This document shows positions 29,105 through 39,639 of a stretch of 64,000 nt of DNA, piece by piece. The position numbers and the translations under genes are program-made. The notes beneath the pieces are model-generated. The model had not been told where the DNA came from, did no database searches, and saw only the letters and a list, made by a program, of their open reading frames with translations. The DNA lies in the NCBI GenBank assembly GCA_022606425.2, contig JAHDVF020001365.1:186001-250000 (forward strand), written 5' to 3'. The stretch's first letter is position 1; each line of letters begins with the position of its first letter. This DNA is from Lepidostoma basale. Its lineage: Eukaryota > Arthropoda > Insecta > Trichoptera > Lepidostomatidae.

Positions 29105-29275
29105 AAATATGTTTGAACGATGTTTTTTATAACTAATTCTACATTTATTTCGACAGCGACCGGTTTTGCCAGGCTCGCTGGCATTGACAGGCTGGTCAAG
29201 CCGAGATAACACTTTTTCGTTTTTGGGCGGAGTTTTAAATTAATATTATCATCGCAGAAAACCTTTCTCATTTAA
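29105..29275 (-). repeat. LINE-B scrap joined to CCGG hairpin
   Basis: The minus strand begins MRKVFCDDNINLKLRPKTKK (as LINE-B at 41826, MRTFFCNDNLNLKLRQRM). It then switches to ATGCCAGCGAGCCTGGC, AAAACCGGTCGCTGTCG and CATCGTT, the CCGG fold-back family. Confidence 0.5.
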
Positions 29276-29832
29276 TGAAATGCTGAGTATGCTGAGTGTT
29301 TTTAAGATCAAGACCAAAAAAAACCTTGACAAATAAATCGATAAACAAAAAAAGCAAGTATTGAAATAAAATTTTGAGGCATTTACACCCTTATTTTATT
29401 TTATTCACACCGCAGAGAATTACGTGTTAAATTTAATTTTTCAATATCCCCAAACATCTCTTCGGAATTAATTGAATATCCGGGTCGAGGGGAGAGACCC
29501 AGGGACTGTATTTTTTTAATAATCTCGTATTTTTATTAAGTAGTAGAACCAGGGATGTTGGTTTAGGCTATTAATGCAGATTGTGCATGTTTGCCGAGTA
29601 TGCTCTTCCGGATATTATGATTAATAACATTATTACGGAAGTTAAACAACGTAAAATTAATGCAAATTAAACAGCATCATATGTAGATGGTAAACTAGAT
29701 GGTTGTTTACCTATCAAACTAAGAGCAAAAATATTAGAACATCTTATTAAATGAATAGCACTGTGGTTTGTGGGGAGTTCATTTTGAATTTATCATAATT
29801 AAATAAAACAATGTTTTTTTAAATGCTGATTT
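29276..29832. other. No gene seen
   Basis: No frame or repeat recognised; GGGTCGAGGGGAGAGACCC at 29480 is a small hairpin. Confidence 0.45.
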
Positions 29833-30495
29833 TGAAAATATGGTTTGGTTCATATGGTGCTCCCGTTAATTTGGAGATATTTCGTGTATAAGTGAATCGT
29901 TTTGGTCAATTTGATTATTGCCGCTCTTTATGATAGTTATTTGTGACAAAAAATACGTTTTTACTGTTTTGGTGTTAAAATTATATTAGTTTTTACGTTT
30001 ATAAAAAGAATTTTGACAGATGAAAAATACATTTTTCATTTGTTCCAATGAAAATTTGAATAAATTCTTCAATAATATATGAAAGTTCTTGCTGGTGTTG
30101 GATTGTTTTGAGTGCCTAATAACAGTAAATTATAAAAAAAACAGTGGATAACGTGTTATAAAAATTAAATAAACACACATGTCCTGATCGTCCAGCTGAC
30201 GACAAGTGCACCATCTAAAATAACAATATGTGTTAAATTATTTTTCTTTGTTATTTTAATTTATATCATTGTATTTCAGATAATTTGTTTTAGATTTATT
30301 ATGTAGACGTTGAACGATCCAAGTGTGCGCGGGAGATGCCTTTTGGTGGCGATGAGGTTCGCAACCCATCACACCGCGTCTCTCGCGATGGCGAAAAGAG
30401 AAGGATGGAGTGCCGCATCGATTAACGTGTGGCAGTCCATTCTTTCTGCCTACCCTCTCGGGGAGACGGCGTGATGGTTAGTTAGTTAGTTAGTT
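29833..30495 (+). mobile_element. NA-A non-autonomous retroelement, near full length
   Basis: AAAATATGGTTTGGTTCATA through TGTGCGCGGGAGATGCC to CGGCGTGATGG and five GTTA units. Same layout as 27377-28030. Confidence 0.8.
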
Positions 30496-30550
30496 AGTTA
30501 TTAAATGAATTCTATGTATTATTATGTGTTATCTTATTATATTTATGTAT

Positions 30551-30629
30551 TGAGGTAGTATGTTTACAAGAAATGGGCGAGTGGAGAGGGATATTGAAAG
30601 AAGGGTTGGGGTGAGCAACAAAGTGAAGA
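30551..30629 (+). mobile_element. LINE-A upstream fragment, sense
   Basis: GGTAGTATGTTTACAAG...GGCGAGTGGAGAGGGATATT and GAAGGGTTGGGGT encode FTRNGRVERDIERRVGV. It abuts an antisense LINE-A at 30630 with no spacer. Confidence 0.65.
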
Positions 30630-31189
30630 AGGACTGCCACACCTTCCTTTCCTGACATATTTCTCTCGCTTCCTCAACATTCATACATCGTGTCATGCAC
30701 GCGCGTCGATTTCTCTGACTTCTCACATGGCCGACATTCAATGTTTAATTTATTTGATCGTGCCACGTTTTCCTCGGTTCTCCTCTATTTTTGGTTCCAT
30801 TTACATCGTTAACATATACTTTTTTACCATTCTTCTTCATTCATTATTTCCATGTGTCTAAACCATCTTAATGACCCTTTCATTATTTTGTTCATAACAC
30901 CATCATTCGCACCGCATTCACTTATTATATTTTATTCGACACTTCATCATACACAGAGTATCTACACATTGATCTAAGAGATCTCAATTCTACTGCATTT
31001 ATTCTACTTTCATCCTTCTTTTGCCAGTTCCATATTTCGCTTCCATTCATAAGGGTCGGTCGAAGAACACCATTGTGCACTGCCATTCTAGATTTTTTGG
31101 ATATTTTTTTTTGTTTGCGATGACAACCTTAAGTGCACCATTCACTTTGTTGCCTGCTCCAACCCTTCTTTCAATATCCCTCTTGACTG
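30630..31189 (-). mobile_element. LINE-A copy (3' half), split by mariner
   Basis: From GACTGCCACACC (just inside the 3' end; the tail is missing) back through NRRACMTRCMNVEEAREICQ, FGHMER, EMRSLR and MAVHNGVL to AACCCTTCTTTCAATATCCC. It continues at 32124 after the mariner. Confidence 0.75.
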
Positions 31190-32123
31190 TACCAGGGGTA
31201 TTAGTTGAAGTTTGCCGGTTTTTTCAATAAAGAAAATGCTTAATTCTCAAGGGAATCTCATTTTTTTTTTATTCAAAGTATTGATCATCGGATTCTATAC
31301 ATTTTGCCCATCTTTGAGGCAAATCATGGATACCATTCCAAAAAAAAAAATTCTCTTTCAAGGCAAACCATTCGTCGAGCCATTTATCGACTTTTTCAAA
31401 ATTGGCGAAGCGCTGCTCTGCGAGTGAGTGTTCCATCGATGCGAAAAGGTGATAGTCGGACGGGGCAAGGTCTGGAGAGTACGGCGGGTGCGATAATATT
31501 TCCCAATTAAATGCTTTGAGAGTGTTCTTGTGTGAGTGCATTTCACAAATGGTTTTTCGATTTTCGATTTGTCTCTCGTTCATTTGGTGTGGTACCAATT
31601 TTCCATACTTTTGGATCTTTTCCATGGCTTTTAAACCTTGGAAAATTGCTCCTCGGGCACATTAAGTGTTTGGGCCAATTGTTGTTGCGATTGGGTTGGG
31701 TCTTCATCCAATAACGCCTGCAATTCCTCGTCTTCGAACTTTTTCGTTGCACCAGGATGTTCATTGTCTGTTAAATCGAAATCTCCACTTTTAAATTGAC
31801 AAAACCATGTCTCATATGTTCTAATCACTGAAGCATATTCACCATAAGTTTCTACCAGCAACCGATGAGCTTCAACTGCTTTTTTATTTTGATGAAATAA
31901 GAAAAGCAACGAATGCCACAAATGCGATTTACTTGGAACGAAACTCGACATATTCACTGAGGTAAATAACTATGACACTATTATTTTGGCAGAATGTAAC
32001 TTATGTATTTTTGAAGGTTAATGTCCATAGAAAAATATGACATCGATGCCAAATCATAGAAATGTATACATATCTCTAGCGACATCTATGAGTAAAACCG
32101 GCAAACTTCAACTAACACCCCTA
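31190..32123 (-). mobile_element. Internally deleted mariner transposon
   Basis: Terminal inverted repeats of about 29 bp (31194-31222 and 32094-32122; AGGGGTNTTAGTTGAAG...) end beside TA dinucleotides. The transposase is on the minus strand. The N-terminal part (31631-31957) has FVPSKSHLWHSLLFLFHQNK and FKSGDFDLTDNEHPGATKKF. It shifts frame near codon 106. The C-terminal part (31269-31625) has HPPYSPDLAPSDYHLFASM and ends DQYFE. A deletion after KTICEM removes the region with the first two catalytic aspartates; only the third (SPD) remains. It cannot be active on its own. Confidence 0.88.
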
Positions 32124-32215
32124 TGTAAACATACTACCTAAATACACGAACTCATCTACTTGCTCCGAATTTTCCCCATTCCCGCTAATGTTGCAGACTG
32201 TCAAAAAGAACACTA
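32124..32215 (-). mobile_element. LINE-A copy, upstream continuation
   Basis: GTAAACATACTACCTAAATACA, ACTCATCTACTTGCTCC and GCTAATGTTGCAGACTG continue the antisense LINE-A after the mariner, as in the uninterrupted copy at 21080-21165. Confidence 0.7.
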
Positions 32216-32756
32216 TTTAGTTAAAAAGTGGTAACATTTAATATTATCATCAGCCCTCACAAAGGAATCCCATGATCTTCCACCTGTAGGTCTGAGATTC
32301 TTCCCTAATGAGATAAGGACGACTGCTGTCGAACTAATTAACATACCCTTTGATTTCAAAGGGCCCAAATCCGCCCAACTTCGAGGTCGCTCGATACGGA
32401 GGCCGAGATTACAAGCCAACAGAATTAATTTGAGGGTATGCAGAGGCTCCGCTGAATTCCGAGAAATTCAGGATGACTTTGAGATAAACTAGCACCCGTT
32501 ATTTGAAAATTATAATTCATATATAATAGTATATTATATAGGATTGTATAATACATAAAATAACAACAGGAACACTTTAGCAAATAACGAAAAAAACTTA
32601 CTGAATCAACTGAAAAGCATCTCATACCTGAAAAATTAAGAAAATCATTCCTTTAAAAATTTTAAATTTATTTTCAAAAACAAATTGCGAATTAAGCAAG
32701 GAAACATGGGTTCAAAATATGTTAATATTATATTATTATAATCGTATTTATTATAT
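32216..32756. other. No gene assigned
   Basis: A minus-strand frame with ADLGPLKSKGMLISSTAVVL and LGKNLRPTGGRSW is open for 68 codons (32213-32419) but I cannot place it; it may be an old LINE scrap. Confidence 0.3.
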
Positions 32757-33000
32757 TTCTTCTATATTCGCCATAACTTTGTGTTGTAGATGTTTAATGT
32801 GTCTTTTCATATATACTTAGTGTACAACACTCACTTTATATATATAAAAAAATTAAATACCAAACATGTTTCGGACACACAAGTCCTTCATCAATGATAT
32901 TATAAAATTATAAATATAAAAAATATGATAAACAATATGTATATATTTTTTCACAAATGTGGTCAGTTTTGACAGATATCCACATTTGTGAATTTTTTTA
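32757..33000 (-). repeat. HH1-family repeat, minus
   Basis: ATATTCGCCATAACTTTGTG (reverse of the family 3' end), then the hairpin at 32863-32894: TTGATGA, A, GGAC...GTCC, GAAAC, ATGT, T. Confidence 0.6.
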
Positions 33001-33059
33001 TATCTATAATATTTTTAATATCTATATACATCGGAGATGGGCCTTTATATATCGGACAT

Positions 33060-33400
33060 CTATTGGCCCCAAACAGTGTCAAATGCCGTTCTCTGAACCA
33101 TGGCAGGTGAAAAATTAATTAGAGAACAAGTCGATAGACGCAAATGGCAGTGGATCGGTCACACTCTGAGACGGAACCCAGCCTGCATCGCTCAGGGCGC
33201 ACTAGACTGGTCCCCTTTGGGGAAAAGAGGAAGCGAGGCAGACCTAGAGCCACCTGGATAAGAGCCCTGCAGGACGAGGTTAAGGCAGCAGGCCTCACTT
33301 GGGATGATGTTAGGCATCACGCATGCGATAGAGTCGGGTGGAGAAGGTTCCTTGAGGCCCTATGCACCACGGAGATGTGACAGGACAAAAAGAGGAAGAA
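33060..33400 (+). mobile_element. LINE-G 3' end
   Basis: GEKLIREQVDRRKWQWIGHT, LRRNPACIAQGALDWSPLGK, GRPRATWIRALQDEVKAAG, LTWDDVRHHACDRVGWRRF, ALCTTEM. A nearly intact LINE C-terminal tail; the WQWIGHxLRR and GRPxxTWxR motifs are shared with RTE-like LINEs. The second copy 40070-40440 is 90+% alike by eye. Confidence 0.7.
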
Positions 33401-33739
33401 TAAGATACGAGTATATCTGACCTCTGCGTGACACCCATGCCAACGGAAAAGTAACGTTCACTCCGATCAGTAGAAACAAGTGCAAACAACATAACGATTC
33501 CATTCAGAGCCAATAAAGCAAGTTTCTATGATTGTGCTTTCAGCGTTGCGGGTCCGTTGGCGTGAAATAGCCTCCATGTTAGTATTAAGTACGAGGATAG
33601 TGACGTTAAATATAAGAAACTTCTAAAGACTGCACTGTTCGGTCAGTCATTTCCTAGTTCGCCCTTGGAATAATTGTTTTTTCAAAACGGCGCACTTAAA
33701 ATAGAAGTCATCAAAATAATAATTATAATAATAATAATT

Positions 33740-33860
33740 CATAGTTATATAATATCACTGATGGAAGGGCTTGTGTGTCCGAAACATGTATGTTATTTAA
33801 TTTTTATTATTTTAATAAAATGAGTGTTGTATATTAATTATATAAAAAAAGAAACATTAG
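33740..33860 (+). repeat. HH1-family repeat
   Basis: The hairpin at 33758-33790 reads CTGATGG, AAGGGCTTGTGTGTCC, GAAAC, ATGT, A. GAGTGTTGTATATTA follows, as in other copies. Confidence 0.55.
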
Positions 33861-33879
33861 TAAATATTAAATTTCATTA

Positions 33880-34085
33880 TTAGCCGGTGGAGACTGAAAA
33901 TCTTCGTAAAAAAACTAGAAATAGCGAAAGACCGAGGAAAACGTGGCACGATCAACAAAATCAAATATTGAATGTTGGCCACGTGAAGAGTCGGTGAAAT
34001 CAATATGCGTGCATGATACTGACTACCTCTACTACTTCTGACTACCTCTTCGGGGAGACAGCGTGATGGTTTGTTAGTTTGTTTT
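33880..34085 (+). mobile_element. LINE-A 3' fragment, diverged
   Basis: GACCGAGGAAAACGTGGCACG, AATGTTGGCCACGTGAAGAG and GGGGAGACAGCGTGATGG followed by TTTGTTAGTTTG. Heavily mutated. Confidence 0.6.
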
Positions 34086-34325
34086 ACCGTTATGCATTTT
34101 GTAACAAAGAAATACTGGATCAATAAATCCCTACACCGCGATCTTGTGAGTAGAGTTTCAGGGGATTTAAAGTGAATTAAAGTCCTAGTCTCGCTGTTTA
34201 CTCACTAATCTCTTATTTATCACGGGGACTTGACACGTTCAGACCTCTCATTCGTTACGAGAGTCTTACAGCCGAAGAACTTACGCGACTATACGTTGCG
34301 GTGAGAGTGTTAAAATCAATCAATA

Positions 34326-34385
34326 GCTACGTCGTGGTCTAGGGAACAGAACGCTTGGCTTTTGAACTAGAGAATATGATTTCTT
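34326..34385 (+). mobile_element. tRNA-derived SINE head
   Basis: GTGGTCTAGGGAACAGAACG and CTTGGCTTTTGAAC match the A-box region of the SINE that is split by a hAT at 35.05-35.37 kb. Confidence 0.5.
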
Positions 34386-34394
34386 CTATCTAAT

Positions 34395-34872
34395 TAATTA
34401 ACTTACTACGACAAAGAATGGTCAGATGCTTTGTTTGGTCAGTGCTGTTATACGGGGTGGAGTCACGGACCCTTAAAGTCAATATTATGAACCAATTGGA
34501 GGCCTCTGAGATGTGGATACACCGAAGGATGTTATGCATCTCCTGGACTGACATGGTCTGCAACACAAATGTTCTCCATAGAGCCAGAGTTGACAGAGAG
34601 TTGCTGAGCAACATCAAAGTCCGTAAGGTGTCCTACTTGGGCCATGTTCTGAGAGGCGAAAAGTACGCACTATTACATCTGATCTTGGAGGGTAAGATTG
34701 AGGGTCGACGAGGTGTTGGAAGAAGGCGGGTTTCCTGTCTGAGGAACATCCGAGAGTGGACGGGGCTGAGGACCGTGGGGAAACTGTTCCGAGATGCCCA
34801 GGACGGGGAGGCCTACTCAAGGGTGATAGTCAACGTTGGGGAGACCTGACAGGACACGGAAAGAAGAATTAA
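34395..34872 (+). mobile_element. LINE-B 3' end, best copy
   Basis: A 143-codon frame reads CFVWSVLLYGVESRTLKVN, EMWIHRRMLCISWTDM, NIKVRKVSYLGHVLRGEKY, ILEGKIEGRRGVGRRRVS, EWTGLRTVGKLFRDAQDGE, YSRVIVNVGET-stop. It ends GGAAAGAAGAA. This is the C-terminal reverse-transcriptase region plus tail domain of a non-LTR element. No catalytic FADD region is present. Confidence 0.78.
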
Positions 34873-35035
34873 TTAACTTACCATCACGTCGTCGTGTGTG
34901 TTTTTTAGAGGTACATATATAACAATACATATTCAAATTGAAAAAAAAAAAACGTATTAAAATGTATCCACGTTATATCCACGTTAAAGTCATAATTTTA
35001 TGCCATTATTGTTTAAAAATTAAATAAATAAAAAA

Positions 35036-35052
35036 AAGGTGGTGGTCTAGGG
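35036..35052 (+). mobile_element. tRNA-SINE left part, cut by hAT
   Basis: GTGGTCTAGGG is the first part of the SINE A-box region; it resumes at 35366. Confidence 0.5.
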
Positions 35053-35365
35053 CATTGTTCCGTAAAGCGTGTGCCGCGACACACTGGTGTACCGTGGTCA
35101 TCAGTTGGTGTGCCGCGGAAAAAAGTCAATGTTTTGTGAAGATAGTACACCTCAAAATAGCTGAGAGCTATAAAAGAGAGGCGCTTTGTTACGCGAGGGG
35201 CGGGACAGCTATTGCCGAACGCAGCACGCATGCGTATCGAGTAGGTACTTATATTTAATCCTTTAGTAATAAATACATATTAACTAACCATTTATTTTTT
35301 CTATGGTGTACCTCTAAAATTTCTTGATTTGATGACCTTGAACGCATAAAGTTTGCGGAACACTG
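35053..35365. mobile_element. Non-autonomous hAT element (313 bp)
   Basis: The ends are CATTGTTCCGTAAA and the inverse of CAGTGTTCCGCAAA. The 8-bp flanks GTCTAGGG (35045-35052) and GTCTATGG (35366-35373) differ at one base, the right length for a hAT target duplication. No transposase. The interior is GC-richer (GTGCCGCGACACAC). Confidence 0.8.
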
Positions 35366-35430
35366 GTCTATGGGATAGAACGCTTGGCTTCTGATCAAGG
35401 GGATTTGGGTTCGAGCCTGGACACGACCAG
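35366..35430 (+). mobile_element. tRNA-derived SINE, remainder
   Basis: GGATAGAACGCTTGGCTTCTG, then a perfect B box GGGTTCGAGCCTGG. Together with 35036-35052 it makes a tRNA-like head with A and B boxes. Confidence 0.6.
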
Positions 35431-35559
35431 ATTCCTTCTTCGTAATAATGAGCTATTTTCTGCTCACATTAAAGATTGTAAAATAAATTCTAATATCATT
35501 GATTTAAATCTTTGGTGTTAGTCTTTTAAAAAAAAAAAAATATATATATATATGATTTC

Positions 35560-35800
35560 GGGCATATGAGCGCCACGGCTAGCTCAAATGAAGCGCAATC
35601 GTGAAGTCCAATTTTCGACAACTTTATCGAGTAACTGAGGCCGTATATCGGCATAACACGGCAATGTTGACTTTCAAATGGTAAAACGTTCCAATTATGT
35701 GTAAAGCCCTGAGGAAGCTCGCATATAGTGAAACCGGTAGGCCCTCATCCTCACAAAAAAGTGGTTGTATATCAAGTACAAAAAGTGTTAAATATGTCCA
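35560..35800 (+). repeat. Repeat with CUGAGGA hammerhead-like motif
   Basis: At 35709-35739: CTGAGGA, A, GCT...AGT weak stem, GAAAC, CGGT, A. The core fits CUGANGA and UH fully, apart from the spacer; the stem is short. AAAAAAGTGGTTGTATATC follows. Confidence 0.4.
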
Positions 35801-35909
35801 ACTACCAAGTAATGGCTTCTTATCAAAGAAAATAAAATATTTTTGTATTCATTAAGACGCATATAACATATTTATTTTGTGTGAAGCACTTAATTTGTGG
35901 TGTGACAAT

Positions 35910-36312
35910 ATTAAAAAGCTTCTTCTCCGGTCTCGATCTAAGGATTGGTCTGCAGCAAGGCGACGCATCTCCTCTTCTACTCCGCTCGATTCTCGGCAAC
36001 TCTCTTCAACTCCGCATAGGAGGTGCAGCCCATATCTTGACAAATCTCGTCTAGGTACTCCTGGCAAGGTCGTCCTCTGCCAATCGATCCCTCGACCATT
36101 CCCTCCAACACATCATGCAGGAAACATTCGTGTCGCAACACATGACCAATCCATTTCGCGCGCCTCTCCGATATGTTGTTCAACATGTGCCTATTCTCTT
36201 CAACTCTGCTGAGAACCTCCTCATTTGTAACGTGGTCCCTCCATGAAACATGGACAATTCGTCGGTAGGTCCACATTATTTCAAACGCCTCCAGCCTTTT
36301 GCGTAAATTCAT
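35910..36312 (-). mobile_element. LINE-B-related 3' end
   Basis: The minus frame (35977-36312) reads MNLRKRLEAFEIMWTYRRIV, VSWRDHVTNEEVLSRVEENR, NISERRAKWIGHVLRHECFL, EGMVEGSIGRGRPCQEYLDE, DMGCTSYAELKRVAENRAEW. The order matches LINE-B but the sequence is distant; it is a separate subfamily. Ends toward AGAAGAAGCTT. Confidence 0.7.
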
Positions 36313-37174
36313 AATAGTGGGGTTTAAACAAAGTACAAGGGTTATAATTTATTTTTTACATATAATTCTGTAGGATTTTTTTAAATGAAAACTTTATCTA
36401 ATAATGTTATTATAATCCTAGAATTTTTTTGTTAAAATATATGGTACTGACGTTTATATAAATCTCAGCGCATTAATAAGTGTATGTAAGACTATTAATA
36501 AACGTTGAAGAATCTAGACATGTCTGTCTATCAATCTACCCCATCGATAAAAAGAGGCATATAGGGTAAAAAATGAATTGGAGCCCCTTTTTTCATGATG
36601 CGTATATTTTTGGTTTGCATATTATATGTTTCAAGGAAAAACAGTAACTTATATATATTTTAATGATTGAATATGATCGTGCCAAGTTTCCTCGATCTCC
36701 TATGACTCTGCACTCCATTCACACCGTTAATGTAAACTTTCTTAACCATTCTTCTTCATCCATTCACCCTTAGGTCTAAACCAACCCAGTGTTTCTGCAA
36801 AAAAGTAACCAGAAAATTATTTAAAAATGCGTTACTAAATTAGTATTTTATTATACTTAGGAAATTGTAAATAACTTTGTTTAATCCAATATTTATTAAA
36901 AAACACGGCATGTTTCGGAGGATACCTCCATCTTCAGGTGTAAAAATATAATAAAAACTAAACAAAGAAAGACTTACCTAATAATTATAAAAAACGCATT
37001 TAAAATTCGATACAATAATTAAATTTAAAAATGAATCTGGGCTATTTGTTGTAAGTACCTACGAATAATTATTTTTTATCAGTAAGAATAAATAAATAAT
37101 ATTAAACAATTATATATAAGAAAATATATAATTGTAATTTAGAAAAAATACAATTATAAATAAAATAATTCTAA
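36313..37174. other. No gene; LINE-A and HH4 scraps
   Basis: GATCGTGCCAAGTTTCCTCG to CCATTCTTCTTCATCC (36675-36765) is a small antisense LINE-A scrap. The HH4 hairpin lies at 36907-36937. The rest is AT-rich. Confidence 0.5.
36907..36937 (-). other. Hammerhead-like motif, HH4 family
   Basis: On the minus strand: CTGAAGA, T, stem GGAGG/CCTCC with loop TAT, GAAAC, ATGC, C. Perfect 5-bp stem and intact core except for the spacer and a U-to-C change before the cleavage position. Confidence 0.45.
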
Positions 37175-37556
37175 TTTTGAAAATTTGGTTTGGTTCATGT
37201 GGTGCTCCCGTGAATTTGGAGAAATTACGTGTATAAGTGAATTGTTTTGGTCAATTTGATTGTTGCAGCACTTTATAATAGTTATTTGTGAGACGTAATA
37301 CGTTTGTACTGTTTTGATGTCAAAATTATACAGGTTTTTTCGTTTATATAAAGAATTTTGACAGGTGTAAAAATAAATTTTACATTTGTTACAATGAAAA
37401 TTTGAATAATTTCTTCAATATTCTTTTAAAGTTCTTGCTGGTCTTGGTTGGTTTTAAGTGCCTAATTACTGCCAATTAAAAAAAGTGGATACGTGGAACA
37501 TTAATTAAATCATATAACAGCTAATTTAAAAAACGGTGGATACGTGTAACATAAAT
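37175..37556 (+). mobile_element. NA-A element, 5' part
   Basis: AAAATTTGGTTTGGTTCATG through TGACAGGTGTAAAAATAAAT and AACATTAATTAAATCATATAAC; stops where an inverted NA-A begins. Confidence 0.75.
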
Positions 37557-38303
37557 TAACTAACTAACTAACTAACCATCACGCCGTCTCCCCGAAAGGG
37601 TAGGCAGAAAGAATGGACTGTCACACTTTTACTGATGCGACACTCCATCCTTCTCTTTTCGCCCCGCGGGAGACGCGGTGTGATAGGTTGTGAACCTCAT
37701 CGCCACCAATAGGCATCTCCCGCGCACACTTCAATCGTCCAACACCCACAAAATAAATCTAAAACAAATTATATAAAATACAATGATATAAAATAAAATA
37801 ATAAAATAATAACAATTTAACACAAAATGTTCTTTTTAGATGATGCACATATTGTCTATTTAATTTATGTTCCATGAATCCACTGTTTTTTTTTTTAATT
37901 TAGCACATAATGTAATAACACAAAATGTTTTTTTCGATGTTGCACATGTTGACATGGACGATCCGGACTTTTGTGTTTATTTAATTTATGTTACACGTAT
38001 CCACCGTTTTTAAATTAGCTGTAATTAGGCATTTAACTTTAAAATAATATTGAAGAAATTATTCAAATTGTCATTGGAACAAATGAAAAATTTATTTTTA
38101 CACCTGTCAAAATTCTTTAAAAAAACGATAAAACTAATATAATTATAACAGCAAAACAGTACAAACGTATTACGTGGCACAATTAACTATTATAAAGTGC
38201 GGCAACAGTCAAATTGACCAAAACAATTCACTTATACACGAAATATCTCCAAATTTACAGGAGCACCGCACCACATGAACCAAACCAAATTTTCAAAATC
38301 AGA
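37557..38303 (-). mobile_element. NA-A element, full-length, minus
   Basis: The GTTA tail and CGGCGTGATGG end are at 37557-37590. It ends at 38303 with the inverse of AAAATTTGGTTTGGTTCATG. It contains an internal repeated GGTGGATTCATGGAAC-type unit. It is inserted tail-to-body in the plus-strand copy. Confidence 0.8.
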
Positions 38304-38735
38304 AAACATAAATTAAATAAACACAAAAGTCCGGATCGTCCATGTCAACATGTGCAACATCGAAAAAAACATTATGTGTTATTACATTATGTGCTAAATT
38401 TAAAAAACGGTGGATTCGTGGAACATAAATTAAATAGACAAATGTGCCCCATCTAAAAATAACATTTTGTGTTAAATTATTTTTATTTTGTTATTTTATT
38501 TTATATCATTGTATTATATTTTATATTATTTGTTTTATATTTATTTTGTGGATGTTGGAAGAACGAAGTGTGCGCGGGAGATGCCTATTGGTGGCGATGA
38601 GGTTCGCAACCCATCACACCGCGTCTCCCGCGGGGCGAAAAGAGAAGGATGGAGTGCCGCATCGGTTAAAGTTTGACAGTCCATTCTTTCTGCCTACCCT
38701 TTCGGGGAGACGGCGTGATGGTTAGTTAGTTAGAA
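38304..38735 (+). mobile_element. NA-A element, 3' part
   Basis: AACATAAATTAAATAAACAC, a duplicated ACGGTGGATTCGTGGAAC block, TGTGCGCGGGAGATGCC, then CGGCGTGATGGTTAGTTAG. It restarts at the point where the plus copy at 37175-37556 broke off, consistent with one NA-A split by another. Confidence 0.78.
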
Positions 38736-39180
38736 TAAATACATAATTTATATAGAAATTAATAAATGAATTAACAAAGTTATTTTCAGTTTCTTGGGAA
38801 TATTACTATGGAATTCCACAAAGTTATAACCTGAGCGTTCAATAAGTTTAGTATTTTATTGAATATTTGGCTTTTCACAAAAAAAAAATATCACGTAATA
38901 TTGTATCATTATATCTTGGCAATAATAAAATAATATTAAAGTGGGCTACATGCTTGCCCATCGCAGCATCTCATGTCTAAGATTCATCTTGTAGTCTCGC
39001 CAGATTGACATGATTGTGTGAATATTTCTCTACAATGGCAGTACGTAATTTTTATTAGATGTGAGGGGAATCATAAAAAATTAACAAATATACCCTTTTT
39101 CGTTTTATTTAAACTAACAGATGAAATAATATTCTTACTGCTTTTACTTTCCTCTTCTACTTTCCTTTTTTTATAAACTT
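38736..39180. other. No gene seen
   Basis: AT-rich, with no recognised element. Confidence 0.45.
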
Positions 39181-39189
39181 TGTTTATAC

Positions 39190-39590
39190 AACACTAACAT
39201 ATATTTAAAAAAAATTACATTGACATGTTTCGGACAACCAGTTCTTCTTCAGTGATACATATTATAAAGATACATATTTAAAAAATATTCTAAAATTGTT
39301 TAAATGATCTGACAGATGTTATAAAGATTTATTTTGGAATGTTTTTCGAAAACATTTTTGAAAAAAAAAACGTTCCGAAATACAATTTTATAATATTTAT
39401 AATATCAATTTTATAAAATATGAATTTTTATAATATGTATCACCGAAGAAGGACTGGTTGTCCGAAATATGTCTATGTAATTATTTTTATTTTTATTTTT
39501 AGTGTTGTACTCGTATAAACAGAGTGTATAAAAAAAAGAGAAATAAAGCAATTACAGCACAAAGTATGGCGAGTATAGAAGAGATTAAAT
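39190..39590. repeat. Two HH1 repeats in inverted orientation
   Basis: Hairpins at 39222-39252 (minus: CTGAAGA, A, GAAC.. GTCC, GAAAC, ATGT, C) and 39443-39473 (plus: CCGAAGA, A, GGAC..GTCC, GAAAT, ATGT, C) face each other. AGCACAAAGTATGGCGAGTA ends the right copy. Confidence 0.6.
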
Positions 39591-39639
39591 AATAGATTAA
39601 AATAATAAAACACATTGTATTTAACCACGGTATGTTTAT

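Noticed and set aside
35013..35231. Frames inside the 313-bp hAT element
   Set aside because: No transposase motifs; they arise from the GC-rich interior of a non-autonomous element.
36540..36560. Telomere-like or centromeric satellite arrays
   Set aside because: No TTAGG array or long tandem satellite was found anywhere in the window; GTTA runs are LINE tails.
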